DNA from: Capronia americana
Lineage: Eukaryota > Ascomycota > Eurotiomycetes > Chaetothyriales > Herpotrichiellaceae
Assembly: GCA_016110215.1 (NCBI GenBank)
Contig: JADWQD010000017.1
Location: forward strand, 434,001 to 498,000
DNA length: 64,000 nt
Direction of reading: 5' to 3'
Part shown: one piece after another, positions 23,498-36,630 of the stretch
Layout: every line of letters begins with the position of its first letter
How positions within the stretch are numbered: the stretch's first letter is position 1
The notes under the pieces: generated by a model
The model's database searches: none
What the model was told of the DNA's origin: nothing
What the model saw: only the letters and a program-made list of their open reading frames with translations
Program-made: the position numbers and the translations under genes

Positions 23498-24807
23498 GGT
23501 GATCAGATATGATATGGAGACAGATGAGAAAATGAGCGAGCGACCAGGCTATGCTGAGAACAATTGACTTTTGATGCAACGAGTGTAAACAACGAGTGAC
23601 TGTAGGAAACAGAAAAAGAGACCAAAGCACGAGAGGAGAGGACTTGGGGGATGGGAAGGATGAGAATCGATGGATGCTCGAGGAGATCCCGAGCCTTTTG
23701 TATTGATGGAAGGCCGGCTTCAAACCAGAAGTCCTGTTGCTCTGCTGGTGGAGGTACGTTAGTAAAGGCCACGATACCCGGCAGTCACTGTTATGGCGGG
23801 TCCCGAGACAAGACATTTTGAAGCCGACCGAGCTGGCGCGCGCAACGCCTGGACGCGGTGTCGCAGCCGTGGACTGAATCGAGAGGTGCTCGTGGCCTCG
23901 CACAACCAAGATTGCAGAGACAGGAGCTCGTTATAGACAAGGCTGAAACTAAACGGCACTGCTGAAGGCGACCAATCGAGCTAGCCAGCGCTGTCGAGGT
24001 CCAAGTCAGGAGTGATGTCTTGGACTGAGAGGGGCGGCTCAAAAGGCGGCGATCGCCCATCTTCGTCGGAAGCCAGAACCCAGAGCCCGCATATCCGCAA
24101 TCGAGGCTGTGTCTGCGGTATACCCACAGCTGGAGTGACAGGTCAAAACATTCTTCTCGATGCAAGTCGCTCCTCGCGCTTGTCGACGCAGATTGCTTTG
24201 GTTTGAAAACAATTCGCAGCCGAGTCGGGAGCTAATTCTCATTGGCTAACAGCCAAGTTGTGCGGCCGACTTGATTGGCCCGGATCCAACCTCAAGCTTG
24301 GCTCATCCACTAGTCTATTTTTGAACCGAGCGGCCGGCGGTTACGGATTGGAACGTCGGTCTCGCTACCCACGTCCAACTCATTCTGGAGACAGTACTAA
24401 CAATCGCAGTCTCACTTCGCTGGAGGTGGAGAGATCTGCTCAGACGCGGCTGCTTCGAGACAAATGGATAAGCAAGTGTCATTCTCTATGGACGCAGCCC
24501 TTTACCCATCCCTGCCCAGCCGTCCCATGGTCGATATATGAACAGATGCGCTGGACATAATATATGCACAACAGGACAAGATATTGCATTTGCAGCGGTT
24601 CCTCCCTCGACCATTCGGCTTAGAGCATGCATCATAAGTTGACCCTTTCGCCCTAATATCGCTCATGCGCTGGAAGGGATACCGCCCAATGTTGAAAAGC
24701 TCTGCGTCTATATTCATAACGCCCAGCGCCATGCATTCATGTCGTTAGTCCCATTTGACCGTTGAAAGGCATCCTTTTCCCTTGAAATAGTTAACAAATA
24801 CCCCCTA
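23498..24807. other. Intergenic region, promoter of the CFEM gene
   Basis: About 1.3 kb upstream of the CFEM gene and downstream of the histidine kinase gene, both on the minus strand. Short open frames only; no supported gene. Confidence 0.45.
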
Positions 24808-27800
24808 TTAAGTCGTATCCATGTTTCCTGACCTCTCTTCCAAAGGCGGACGCGTTCCGTTCTGGTCGCCGTTCGCGTGACCGTTGATGCCGCTGGTGCT
24901 GAGATCAAGCACTGCCTTAGGCATGACCTGGTCCGAACTAATGTTGCCCAGCTCGTCTGTCGCCTTCTTGCCACTCGGCGGACTGGGGTGATGGCTCGCA
25001 TTTTGTTCTGCTGCCGTGCCATTGAGGGTGTCATTTGCCGCTTCGTTCACCTCAGCAATGCTCGCCTCGACTTTCTTCATCACGCGTTTGAACGGACGCC
25101 GTAACTTGGGCTTCTCCGTCGGGCTAGTTGTCGCGATACCATTCGCAGTGGGCTCGGCCGAATTGTCGCCATTTTCTGCCGGCCCGTTCACTACATCACC
25201 CGAGACCGTAGGAGAGTTGGCGCTCTTGTCCGCCGCTTCGGCAACTCCCTTGCTCTTGTTGATGTATTCGTCCAACATGGTTTTCAATGCTGTCTGCCGG
25301 ACTGGCTTGGCGAGATAGTCATTCATACCTGCCTCCAAGCATTTCTCTCGGTCGCCTCGAATTGCAGAAGCGGTCATGGCAATAATCAAAACACGATTGA
25401 CATTAGGATCCGGATCGGCTCTGATGGCTTTTGTCGCTTCGTACCCGTCTAGCACTGGCATCTGGACATCCATGAGCACGAGATGGAAAGGCTTGCCCTC
25501 TTTGCTCTGGGCCTTTAAGGCATCGTATGCTTGCTTGCCATCCTCATACGCCTCACATTTGAAGCCGAGCTTTTTGACGAAGGAGATGGCGATCTTCCGG
25601 TTGATGTGGTTGTCTTCGGCAATGCAGACACGCAGTTCTTCCCGAGGAACCTTGCTCAAGTCGCAGAAACTGTACGTCTTTTGCTCTGTTTCAGGACTCG
25701 CCGCCTGGGACCAGTTGGCCATAGGATCCGGGTCCTTGGCAGAGATCTGCATGTCGTTCACAACGCTACTATTCTTGGGCGCCTTGTGGAAGGTCAGCGT
25801 GAAAGACACCGTCGTCCCCACACCAGGAGTGGATTCTATCCATATCTTTCCACCGAGGACGTTCTCGATCATAGCCTTGCAGATGCTGAGGCCAAGACCA
25901 CTGCCGCCATAGGAACGAGCCGTCGATGAATCAGCTTGCGAGAACGGCTGGAAGAGTCTTGTCAGCTGCTCCTGGGTGATACCAATCCCCGTGTCTGCGA
26001 CAGAGCAAGTGATCTTAACCCGGTCCCGCGTCTCGGCGTTTTTGCGAGCGCGCACTGTGACAGAGCCTTGAGGCGTGAACTTGTACGCATTGCTTAGAAG
26101 ATTCATAAAGATTTGATGAAGCCGCACTGGGTCGCCCAGGACCAAGTTGTCGTCGATCTGTAAATCTTCGATCGTCTTCAGGCCATGTTCTTGATTAGTG
26201 TAAGCCAGTGCCCGTACCACCTCGGTGATTGTCTCCTTCAGGTTTAGAGGCACTGTGAACATCTGCATCTTGCCGGCCTCGAGCTTGGAGAAGTCAAGGA
26301 TATCGTTGATAACGGTCAACAAGGTATCGGCGCAAACGCGAATGCTGTCTGCATATTGTTCCTGGTCTTTGCTCAAGGGGGTGCCCTTGAGGAGTTCTGA
26401 CATGCCTATCACGCCGTTCAACGGTGTGCGAAGTTCGTGACTGACATTGGCAAGGAAAATAGACTTTGCTCTGGCCGCCTCTTCTTTCAGCTTCACATTG
26501 TGCATGGCCTCTGCTTCGGCTTTCTTCGCCTTGGCCTCAGCTTCCCGGGCTGCGACGAGGGCCCTTTTTTGCGACTCAACCATGCTTGCATTCGACGCAC
26601 TCACTTTTCGGACTTTTCTGTACAGAAGGGCATTGCCCAGTGAGATAGCAACTTGGTTTGTGAGGAGGTTGAGGACGATCATGTTACGTTGAGTGAAGGC
26701 ATTCGGTCGGCCCTCCAGGTGGATCACGCCCATCAAATGATCAGCCTGTATTATAGGTATGGCAATAATTGAGCGTCCATGCGGGTTTCTGGCCAGATAC
26801 GCATCGCCCACGTTGGAGAAACGGTCGTCCTCGAGCACATTCTGCACAAAAACCGTTTCCTTTGTGCGCAGCAGATAATGTGTGATCTGTTGGGCGGCTT
26901 GATCGTCAACTTCCGAGAAAGGGATCCCGTCGGGATATGTCTTGACACCAGTTTCATGGTCGGCACTCGCCGCGACACACCAGCCCTGGTCCTCGGAGTC
27001 TATCACGATTGCGCAGAACTCGGCTTGGCCGCCAACGGACTCAAGGATGACCGAGATCATCTTGGAGAGTAAGTTGTTGATCTGGAGTTCTGAGCTTATA
27101 ACCCGTGAGAACTCGAGTATCGACGTCAAATCTAAAATGTCGAGTCCAAGGCCAGGAACATCCTGCTGTGTCTGCATTGCAACGCCTGGCTTGGGTTGAA
27201 CCCATTGATTCGTGTATTCCCGCTTGTTCTGGAGGGAAGGGTCTTCAGTCACAGTCAATGAGCGCAAGTCCTGTGTCTGCGTGGCAGCGTCCATTGTTCT
27301 CGACGTTGTGGCAGTCTTGATTAACCACTCGTGCTTGTCCTGAAGATGTCGAGCTTTGCCGGCCGCGTTGATCCGATTCCAAGCAGCAATGGCTTCTTGC
27401 ACCATGCCTTTTCCCGCTCTCTTTGCGCCTCGCGCGAGTAGGAACTCTGCTTGCATTTCCACAGCCAGGGCCTCTTCCAATGCGAAGCCATGTACTTGGC
27501 AGTGATCAATCGCCATTTCGAGACTGGAAATGACGTTATAGTAGACCTGTGTGACGTCCGAGATGGCGGCTTCCAGCATCCGGGACCAGGCGAAGTAGTT
27601 CACATCGTTGACTCTTCCCCAGTCATCGATGAAGCTCTTCATCTTTTTAGCTTCTTCGATATATGGGCCACGCTCGTCTTCAGGCTTCTCCTTCGCAATT
27701 GCTATCAAGGACAGGCCGAGGTAAAATCGTGTGCCGCAAGAAGGTCGATTCGACCATAGCTCGTCGAGAGTCGTCGCGACCAAATGTCGTCCTTTCTCAA

Positions 27801-30800
27801 CGACATATTCGTGGTAGCCGAGCAGATGGTAAGCGACAAGCGACATGGCGTCGAAGATGTCACGAGGACGTTGTGCGTTAGCTGCATACAGATCACATTC
27901 TTCCATCCACTTTTCGGATTGATGGTGTTCGTCGTCTAGGAGAGTCCTTGCGTCTGCTGCTATGGTCTTTCCTTGAAGCGCCCGCGAAATCTGTCGGGTG
28001 ACGGTGAGCAACGTTCCGCCCCGCCGATCCCTCTCCCAGTCATCAAATTCTTCGGGCCCGTAGGTGCAGAAAGCCTCAACCTCTGCGAGATCCTGTCCAG
28101 CCCAGAATCTTGAGATGGCCATGACACCAATGTTGAGAATGCTCACAAACTTATCCCCTGACGACAAGGAGTATTCGAGAGCACTGTCCAGAATAGGAAG
28201 CAAATTGCGCACTGGAGTCTGGAAGTGGCCAATGAAGAGAGTGTATAGCGTCCAGCCTCGGCCTCGGGTCCATGCATCTTCGAACACGGTGTAGAACTCT
28301 TGTGCGAGGTCGCCATATGACAAGCCCAGTTCGATGTCTTTGAAGCGGCCGATCGCAGCAGCACCAAGCATTGCGAAGCCGACTCCAGCCTGGACGAACA
28401 CACCACGGTCAAGAATGGTATTGACGTAGGCAATGATGAGTTGGTACCAGAGCAGAGCATCAGACCAGTAGAGCGCGCCCAGGGCTTCGCTAAGCACCGT
28501 CCCAAGTGCAATCACACTCCTATCTTCGCTCAACGGAGCTGTAAGAAGTGCCTCCTTGTCGAGTTGCCGTAGCCGGAACTCTAGCTTCTTGAACTCGATG
28601 TCGCATTCGTCCCAGGTTGGCTCCTTTAGAACAAGCCCGAGCGCTGCTAGACATTCTCGTTGCGCCGCAAATGCGTCCAGAAATTTCCCTTGGCCCGCAA
28701 GCACGCGTCCTTTCAGGATAAAAGACCTGGTCTTGTCCGCCGAACATTTCGCGTGAGCGAAGGTCTCATCCAAGAGCTCCAGAGCTTCTTCTTTTTGCCC
28801 CTCGATATACATGATTTCAGCGGTATTAACGTGAAGTTGGAGGGTTTCGTCGTAGAACACATCAGGGTTATCCGTATCCCATTTGTCATCTTGGAGCAAA
28901 TTGAGAGCTGTCTTATAGTACCAAAGACCTGTCGACTTAGCGCCGGTCTCGATGGCCTTTTGAGCTCCGCGCCAGAGAACATCACGGTAACGCATGCGAG
29001 TCGGAATACGTTCTTTGACGATATCGGCGGATAGACAGATATGACGTGCCAGAGGGTACAAGTTGTACTTGCACTGACTGAGATAGCCCATCATAGTCTG
29101 CGCTATGATGAAGTGCATCTTGGTCGTGTTTTGACACTCGCGCATTTCATTCGCTGCTTTGAGGTACCGGGCGTGCGCAAATCGGAACTCGTCATCGGTC
29201 TCTCCAGGTGTAATAATGTACATGTTGACCAGTTGCTGGAGCCCATTGATGCAATCTGTCTCGGAAATATTGAATAGTTTGGCTCGTTTAGGGCATGTTG
29301 CATCATGCGCCTGGTCCCTCCCGCTGCTGTAGAACAGGTCTCCGGTCATAATAGACTGGATCAATTTGAATGAGAAAGTGGACCCGATCAGCGAAGCCCA
29401 AGCCAGAATTGACCTCGCTGCGGGCGGTAAGTCCTGCAATCGTCGCGTCAAATAGCCGTTGTCGGTGCATCCTTCACCACTGAATTCGTCGAAAATCCTA
29501 TCGAGGTCAAATTGCCAACCCGAAGCTTTCCAATCGTACCACAGACAATTCCGTTGATAGCACGTTTGCAGGATATCCTTGAAGAGGAATGGATTGCCTT
29601 CTGACTTGGCGTAAACGACAGCACCTAGAGGTAGGATTGTGTCTACTGATTGAGACATCGTCGCCGCAACGTACTCGAACACGTGCTTCTCACGCAAATT
29701 ACCCAACTCGACCTTGTTGCTCGAATCCAGGTCGAGGAGCTTGGCAATTGATTCAGGAACACCATCATCGTCGACCCTGCTTGACAACATGAGCACCACG
29801 GGGACTTTGGCTTTTATAATGTGCATTAGCAGGTCGACTGATTCGCCGTCTGCATACTGCAAATCATCCAGGCACAGACAGATCAACTTCCCTGTGCAGA
29901 TGGTGCGAAGCACGTCCATGTAGGTGTTGATGAGCCGGATGGACTTGGTATTTGCGGGACCGCGGAGAAAGTCGTTGGCATCCCAACTTCCATGGACAGT
30001 GGACGGACTCAGAGTTGGCTTTGGGCCAGTCTCGATTGTAGGGACCTCCGTGTTGATGCTCTGGTTCGTCGTATCCGCTTTGACCAACAGCTTCTTAGAG
30101 AGAATCGTCACATCGAGTAAGGTTGCAGGTAAATCCAACATCGAGTGTAAGACCGGCCAGAACGGAGTGACATGAGCCCGAAGATGCTCATGGTATGGAG
30201 AATTGACGTCCTTCTCGGAGAAAATTTGTCGAAAGAGGCTCGCCATGACCTTGATAAGTGGCTCAAATGGCGAAGGCCGAGCTCTGTCGAACCTCCCAAG
30301 GGCGAAATATCCATGGCGACGAATGGCAGGCTGCGCAGCTTTGATGAGAGCAGTTTTGCCAACCCCAGCCGGCCCAACAATGGTTATAACCTCCGTCTTT
30401 GACCTTCGCTTGTATTTGTGGCTGTTTCTCCGTCGTGTCATCATCCCTGGCAAGGAGTCAGTCACTGGCTGCAGGCCGCCAGAGAAGTTGCTATCTCGAT
30501 CAGACAAGACATCCAGAGGAGTCATTCTTGGATCAGGGATCCCTCGTGTACGCTTTCCAAATAGATTGGTTTTGTTGCCATAGCCAGGAGGGTATGTATT
30601 GTCCAACCCAATGGTCGTGGAGTTGCTTCGAGACTCCCGGAAACCAAAGGAGCTCGAGTCGTCGGAAGGAGCTCCTTCTTCGGGGCCATCCACCCGACTA
30701 TCGGAAATGGAGGAATTGGAGCCGCTCAGGAGGCCATGTTGTGAGGGAGTCGGCCGCGATCCCGACGAGCTCTGTCGTTTGTGAGCTTTGTCAATTATCT

Positions 30801-32234
30801 TGGTGATGCGTTCGATCTCAGCGTGCCGACCAAATTGTTTGGTAGGGAGAATAAAGAAGGAAGACACGTCCCGTAACCCGACTTTGTAGTTCTTGATCTT
30901 CTCTTGATCGCCCTCACCCAAAAATTTCTGAATCTGCAAGAGATCATATTTCAGACCACTCATCGAATGATATCGCTCATCCATCTGCTTGTGAGTCATC
31001 TTGGCGATAATGTGGGATATGGCGTCGGGAATATCCATGCGGATCGAAGTCACCATGGGCAGACGATGGGTGAGAACTCGCTGGACAATGTCGATAGGAG
31101 TTTCGGCATCGAAGGCGGGCTGTCCGGTGAGTAGAGTCCAGAAGAGGACTCCAAGACTGTAGACGTCGGTGCGACTGTCGGGCTCGGCTGGCAATCGACC
31201 GGTCTGCTCTGGCGCGATGAAATGCAGTTTGCTCTTAACACCAACTTCCCTACTCATGTTGGCCCAACCCTCGCTTGACAGGAGGTTTTCAAATGCTCGC
31301 GGCCCATTTCCCCCGTTGGCCAGCTTAACAGCACCAGTCTCGCGGTTCCAGTGGAAGGTGTCTGATCGAACCTCGCCGTGTACGGTTTTGGCGCCATGGT
31401 GCAACAGCTCGAGTGTTTCTGCCGCACCAACAGCGAAATCGAGAAATGCTTGCAATGGAATCTGCTCTCCCGGAGTGCCATCCGACAGACTCATCCTATG
31501 ATCCAAGCGATCGTTGAGGCCATAAAAGGCCGGGCCCATGTCGAGGATCTCTCGCAGATAATTCTTCCCGGGAGCCTCGTAGACGCAGACAACGATTGGA
31601 CGGGTGTCGCCTGGGGTGCTGGGCAGCTTGAAGATCTCGATCGGTCGAACGGTATGTTCGCATTCCGGATCGGCCTCTTTGACCACAGCCTGGTTGTAGT
31701 AGAACTCCCTTTCCAACCGCAGCACATGCGTGCTGATACGAGCAACCACGGGCATCCATATTGGGTCCGGATCTCCTCCTTTTGACGATAGATTATCACT
31801 GTCGGAAGTACCGCTAATACTGCTCCAATGATGGTGCCGCAGCGAGGGACGATGAGGGTCGAGTTTCGGAGAGCTTCTGGTCGAGGCGCTGGATAGGAGG
31901 GAAAAGCTGTTCAAGGTACTGGACGATTCGCGAGGGTTGATGACTTCGGGATTGTGAAGTATGCCGTAGACATGCCTATTGGGGCCGCCACTGATCAGTT
32001 CCTGAGTGCGTGCCGTGAGGATTCAGAATCATGTCATTCTCGTACTTACCAATGGTCATAGCTTGTGTGGAACGGTACAAACTGCGCAGAAATCAGGTCA
32101 GCTCTTAGTTGTCCACTGAATGGATTCGAGGGCGCGCATACCGAGCGATCCCAGGTATAATTCGGCACCTGAGAGAGTCGCTCAAACAGTCTGGCGGGCG
32201 CGATGGGCAGGTCATCGCCCAGAATGTCTTCCAT
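24808..32234 (-). CDS. Group X-type hybrid histidine kinase with Ser/Thr kinase-like N-terminus (about 2435 aa)
   Basis: Phosphorelay sensor of the large fungal class with a kinase-like head. Order with approximate residues: protein-kinase-like domain 120-400 (degenerate catalytic loop VHGEVRSDTFHWN, intact APE as FIAPEQTGR); ATPase with Walker A GPAGVGKT near 580 and Walker B-like LCLDDLQYAD; a long helical repeat region; GAF 1665-1825; HisKA with H-box NVSHELRTPLNG near 1890; HATPase_c with DTGIGI and GGSGLGLSIC; receiver domain with phosphoacceptor Asp in LVLMDVQMPVLDG near 2215 and a TAS / KPV end. Exons: 32234-32142, 32081-32050, then one 7.2-kb exon. The acceptor of intron 2 is ambiguous: 31990 keeps the frame, while the nearer acceptor at 32001 would give a stop. 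Its signal would pass through an Hpt protein to a response regulator (family knowledge). Confidence 0.93.
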
Positions 32235-33261
32235 TTTCTCGGACGAAGGAACTGACGTGGCCGGTCATGTCATTTTGCAGCACCGGACTGGGGTGTGGAC
32301 TCTTGAAGTGGAGGCACCCAGCAGATTTGCCGACGGCGACCGCGAATGCGACAGCGACGGCAACCTCAACTTACGCGGTACTGTGACAGCGAGATGTGTT
32401 CAAGAGAGAGCGGAGATGAAGGGAAGATCCGGCAGAAGTGCCAAACACGGTGGATATGCCCGCCGGGATCGTCTGGACGTTCTCGAACGAGGGTTTGGGT
32501 GTGTGGTTCGGTGTGATGATTAAGCACCAAAAGCAGCTGCCAGATCAAGTGGGCGACTTTGGGAAACGAGTTTCGGTCAGCAGCCACACATCATCCACAA
32601 TGAATAGGCGGCCGTCACACCATCCGTCTACTGGAAAATGCGAACGTGTTAATTCTCCTCGCCCAAGGAAATTTGATAAGCACTCTGGTTGGTTATGCAC
32701 GTTTGGTGTCGTCTCCCTATATTCAGCAATTGATGGGCTACACCTCAAGCACGAGAGGGGCAAGCCACCGAGCAAGCCAAAAGCGACGTGACAACTGCCA
32801 ACCAGCTCCCAGATCTTGTTCGTGCTCCACCCTGTAGACCCTTGTTGTGATAGCGGGACTGCTGGTCTGCCACTCCCGGCCCCGATTAGGCGGGGTCGGC
32901 AAGGTTTGTGAGCGGACAGTGATAGATAAAAGACTTGGGGGCGCCGGGTGTTGCGGCTTTGCCTATTTGCCATCGTCTTCTGATTTAATATTGCGGCGAT
33001 ACACACTGCTCAGCTGGACAATGAATGGTCTACGTACAGCAAGAACTTTGTCAACATTCCTCCTCTGATACCCATGCTCTCGGTGGCGAGAGATTGACCT
33101 TTGTCGTAGCTCGGTTCCATTTACCATCGTTTTGCGATCAAAAGTCCCCAGTTCATATGCACCACAGTCAGCAACGGGGTGCTGGGGGGCGCCAGGCCGA
33201 ACTAGTCTGTCCTAGGGCTGTCTAATATGTTGTGCGTGGCAGCAAAGCGTACCTTGGACGC
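32235..33261. promoter_or_regulatory. Upstream region of the histidine kinase gene
   Basis: About 1 kb holding the kinase promoter and 5' leader and the 3' region of the next minus-strand gene. No supported gene; the open frames on both strands lack features. Confidence 0.45.
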
Positions 33262-34550
33262 CTAATGCATCACCAGATGTGAAACCACCACTGCGAGCAA
33301 CCAAAGGCCATATATTCCACCACACACGGGCATCACAGCTTCGCTGGTCACTGGAGGTGTGATTTCTGGCTGTGTTGGTCCAGCGGTGCTTGGGGCTGGC
33401 GTGCTACCCGATGTCGCGGCAACTGGATCTCCAGAAACAGTTGTGACGTTGGTCACGAGGCTGCTGGTGGTGCTGGTAGCGGAAGCGATCGTAGGAGATG
33501 TCACAAAGCCAGTAGTGCTGGTCGCAGATGTGATTGTGAGACTGAGCAATGAAGGCATTCCAGACGAGTTGGTGAATGCTTGAGATCCAACTTGACTTGC
33601 TGGTATGGCAGAGCCAACTCCACTGCTGGTCCATGGTGTTGGGATCGGCAAGCTGGCGGTATTCGGCTCATCGAGGGTGTCCCCTTGGTAGATATTCCCC
33701 ATCTGCCCATTGGCCAAGCGATAGTTCCCTGTGACCAAGTTGGCTTGACTACCGTCCGGGGTGGTATAGTTTCCAGATATGATCGAGCCATAGGAGCCAT
33801 CTGGGAGGTAATAGTTGGTGGTGAATTTGTCCTGACCAAACAGTCAGTCAACAGGCAAAAGTATGAAGATTGAAGAGGATTACCCAGCACAAAGGGACGT
33901 CGTAACTGAGCAAAAGCATACAATCCGTGGTATCTGCGCCTGTGTTGGGTAAGTTTACCCTGCATATTGCCGCATCGAACACTGGACTTACAGCAAAGGT
34001 TGCCGGGTGTCTCCCTCACTCGATGGGCGGGGAAACTCACACCGCGAGCCACTTTCGACTGTGCCGGTTGTTCCCGCAAACGCTGTGCGCATTTACAGTT
34101 CTTGTTGCACGCAGAGATATTGTCGTCGGTGTAATACACGGCATCGGAGAAAACACCACCCTCGAGATCTGAACACCAGTATCCATTGTCTGAGCAATAT
34201 GTTGTCAGGGCATCATCTTGTTCGCCCTTCGCAAAGCAGAACAGGCCGGCTGAATCGAGGCCGTCCGTGGTTAAGCCACCGTCGGCAATTCGTGAACGTC
34301 CGAAGACACGGGCTGGCGCAGGCTGAGGATTGATCGTGGCGATCAGATTGAGGTAGAGCTTAGCCAGGCCAGGGCCAACCTCAGGAATGTCTCTGAAGGA
34401 TGCGCCCGCAGGTGAGCAGAGATGATATCCCTGTCCGCATGTCTGGCGAGGATTGAGGTCGGCAAGGCAGAAGCAAAGAGTGATAAGCCAGAGCAGAGGG
34501 ACAAGGCGGACTGAGCTGTGACGCGGGCCTGATTCAGTCTTGCTCAACAT
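33262..34550 (-). CDS. Cys-rich secreted protein with hydrophobic C-terminus (391 aa, 3 exons)
   Basis: Exons 34550-34043, 33981-33884, 33831-33262 (introns of 61 and 52 nt). The first join gives VARVFDAAICRVNLPNTG, the second LLLSYDVPLCW joined to DKFTTNYYLPDG. The signal peptide has a hydrophobic core VPLLWLITLCFCLA. Cysteines are concentrated in the first two exons (QTCGQGYHLCSPAG, NKNCKCAQR). Short repeats resembling YTTPDGS and LANGQMG precede a Ser/Thr-rich stalk and a C-terminal hydrophobic end (YGLWLLAVVVSHLVM) that fits GPI attachment or a membrane anchor. It resembles many uncharacterised fungal surface proteins; no function is assigned. Donor GTGTGA was chosen over the overlapping GTGAGT because only it keeps the frame. 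Confidence 0.8.
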
Positions 34551-36630
34551 GATGTCTGATGTAGGATAGCAGACGACAAGTGAGTGCAGCGGTTTGGTAT
34601 CAGAAGGTCAAGGAGTGGTTAGCATAGACAGCAGTGATTTGGCCAAGGTAGCTTCATTAATTTTCAGCCAGCCAGTGCCATGGTAAGAGCGAAATTGTCC
34701 TTGCCTGGGGTCAGTTGAGAGAAATTCAACATGGGGAGGAGCGACCCGATGTGAATTCATTCTCAGCTCACTCAACTCTCACTGTTCACAGTCCTAGTGC
34801 AATACTCTTCCGCACACGGCTTTGGGACAAGCGCAACCCTCTCGACCCTGTTCAGTCACTGTTCTGCTTTGCCCTTGCCCATGCCTTCATATGACCCCCA
34901 TATTGTCTAATTCTAATCTCAGCAGCAATAGCACTCTAACGGTAGTCTTGATGGCCATCGCCATCTTGACGGTTACCGTGTACGCAGCTTGTATCGACGA
35001 TAAACATTCAGAGGGCGAGTAGGTGGAAGTGAAATGCAGTGCCGGGCCTCAGCAAGAGGTGACAAGACCCGGCGTGAAATCTTGCGTGGAGTGCAGATTG
35101 ATGATCACCTCCCTGCTGGTTCGACAAACCTCTTTCCCACGATGAGATGACCGCCTTATATGAGACGAAAACTTTTCTCTCTGTCTCCAGAGAGCTTCAC
35201 ATGGGGCGGTGAGGACCTGTTAGCCTTTCGTGTCGTCCAGGAATGTTGGCTTTCTCTGAACCACCTGCCCTTGCACAAGCCAGCCCTTACCACGGTCGAA
35301 TGCCACTTACTGTTCCTATCGTTTCAGGGGTGCGCAATATCGTCTGTCAAGCCCAGGCCACGGAGGAGTTTCTGCCCAGGCCAATACCAATGAAACTGAC
35401 TGTGTGGGACGACAATTTCAGTTAGTGATGTGCAGTCTTTATTCAAACCAGAAAGGAAGTGGCCTTCTTGCAAGCAAATTTCGTTGCTGGAGAGGCGTTT
35501 CGAGATCGACATACCAAGACAAGCCAATGCGGTCTCGCACTGACCGAAATGCACCTCGTTCAGGGTATGACGAGGAACTCGGACAGTCGACTGCAGTACT
35601 CACTCGTACCATCATCCACCCATGGCCCATGCAAGCCGCAATCACGTCATAGAGCAATACTAACGCTGAAGTGCTGTTTGCGACACGACTCCGGGCAGAT
35701 AATCAGGACAGAAGTCACCATTCCCAGGTTACATTGTTAAAGGCGGGAAAATAAGTGCGTATGGGAGTTTATTACAGGTGGTATATTGCCTACGGGTAAC
35801 TGATGTCCCGAAACCGTGGGTTATTTGGTTGATGATTCGTAGGTTGTCACCATCAAGAGCGCGTACCGCATACCAATGCATTCGCATGCGAAAGTCATGG
35901 TGTTCGTCAAAGACGCCACTTCCACAAGGGCCTGCTCGTATTCGGCGATTTCTCCCATGAACGATTTCTTGCATATTTCACAAGCTTCAGCCTTGTCCAT
36001 CTCGAGCTGTTAGTTTGTTTCGAAATACTAGGCACATTCCTCGTATCTCCCTGGCTTTGGGGCCCTGGCTTTGAGTTCTGGGTCCACCTGTTGTCGATCA
36101 TCGGTTCTCTAAAGCGGAAGGTTTCGTCGATCCATCCCGATCAGGAACACCTGAAGATTAACACGCTGAGAGAAGACGACTGACCTAACCCTAACCAAGA
36201 AACATGTTGATCAGCATAACCAAAATCTACCACAGCAATGATGGTGGCTACTGATGGCACGGTCCCGAAGATCCTGACTTGAAACACCAAGCTGCAACTC
36301 ACGGAACTCAGAGGGAGCCTTGTGCCCGCTAGGTTGCGTCTTCTTCAGAGTGTTGTCGATGATGTGACCCTCTGCGCGTCGAGGAACTCCCTGTCTGTGG
36401 CCAGGAGGTGCCTCCACCAGAGAGGTCTTTGAAGAGGACGACATGTTTATAAAATCCTTTGATCTTCCCTGGAAACTTCTTCTATCTTCATCAGCAACAG
36501 TCACTCTCTTCATCTGGTATCTAACTCGGTCACTCATTCAACGAGGTTATCTCATACATTCTCTTCTCGAGTCCTTCGCACACAGCAACCCATCCTTCCC
36601 AAGTCAATCCACACAATCAATACCACCAAG
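34551..36630. other. Intergenic region with one doubtful small frame
   Basis: About 2 kb. Apart from a possible short minus-strand gene at 36211-36444, I see no supported coding sequence. It includes a short telomere-like CCTAACCCTAACC at 36184-36196 and the promoter of the secreted protein at 36631. Confidence 0.4.
36211..36444 (-). CDS. Possible small hypothetical protein
   Basis: An ATG at 36444 opens a basic, Pro/Ser-containing frame (77 codons) beginning MSSSSKTSLVEAPPGHRQGV. A GTGAGT donor at about codon 48 could lead to a second exon ending near 36098, but the acceptor has a poor branch-point distance. It is divergent from the secreted-protein gene at 36631. I do not recognise it; it could be a chance frame. 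Confidence 0.25.
   Translation of the reverse strand: MSSSSKTSLVEAPPGHRQGVPRRAEGHIIDNTLKKTQPSGHKAPSEFRELQLGVSSQDLRDRAISSHHHCCGRFWLC

Noticed and set aside
36184..36196. Telomere-like CCTAACCCTAACC
   Set aside because: Only two units; too short for an interstitial telomere tract and in ordinary intergenic DNA.
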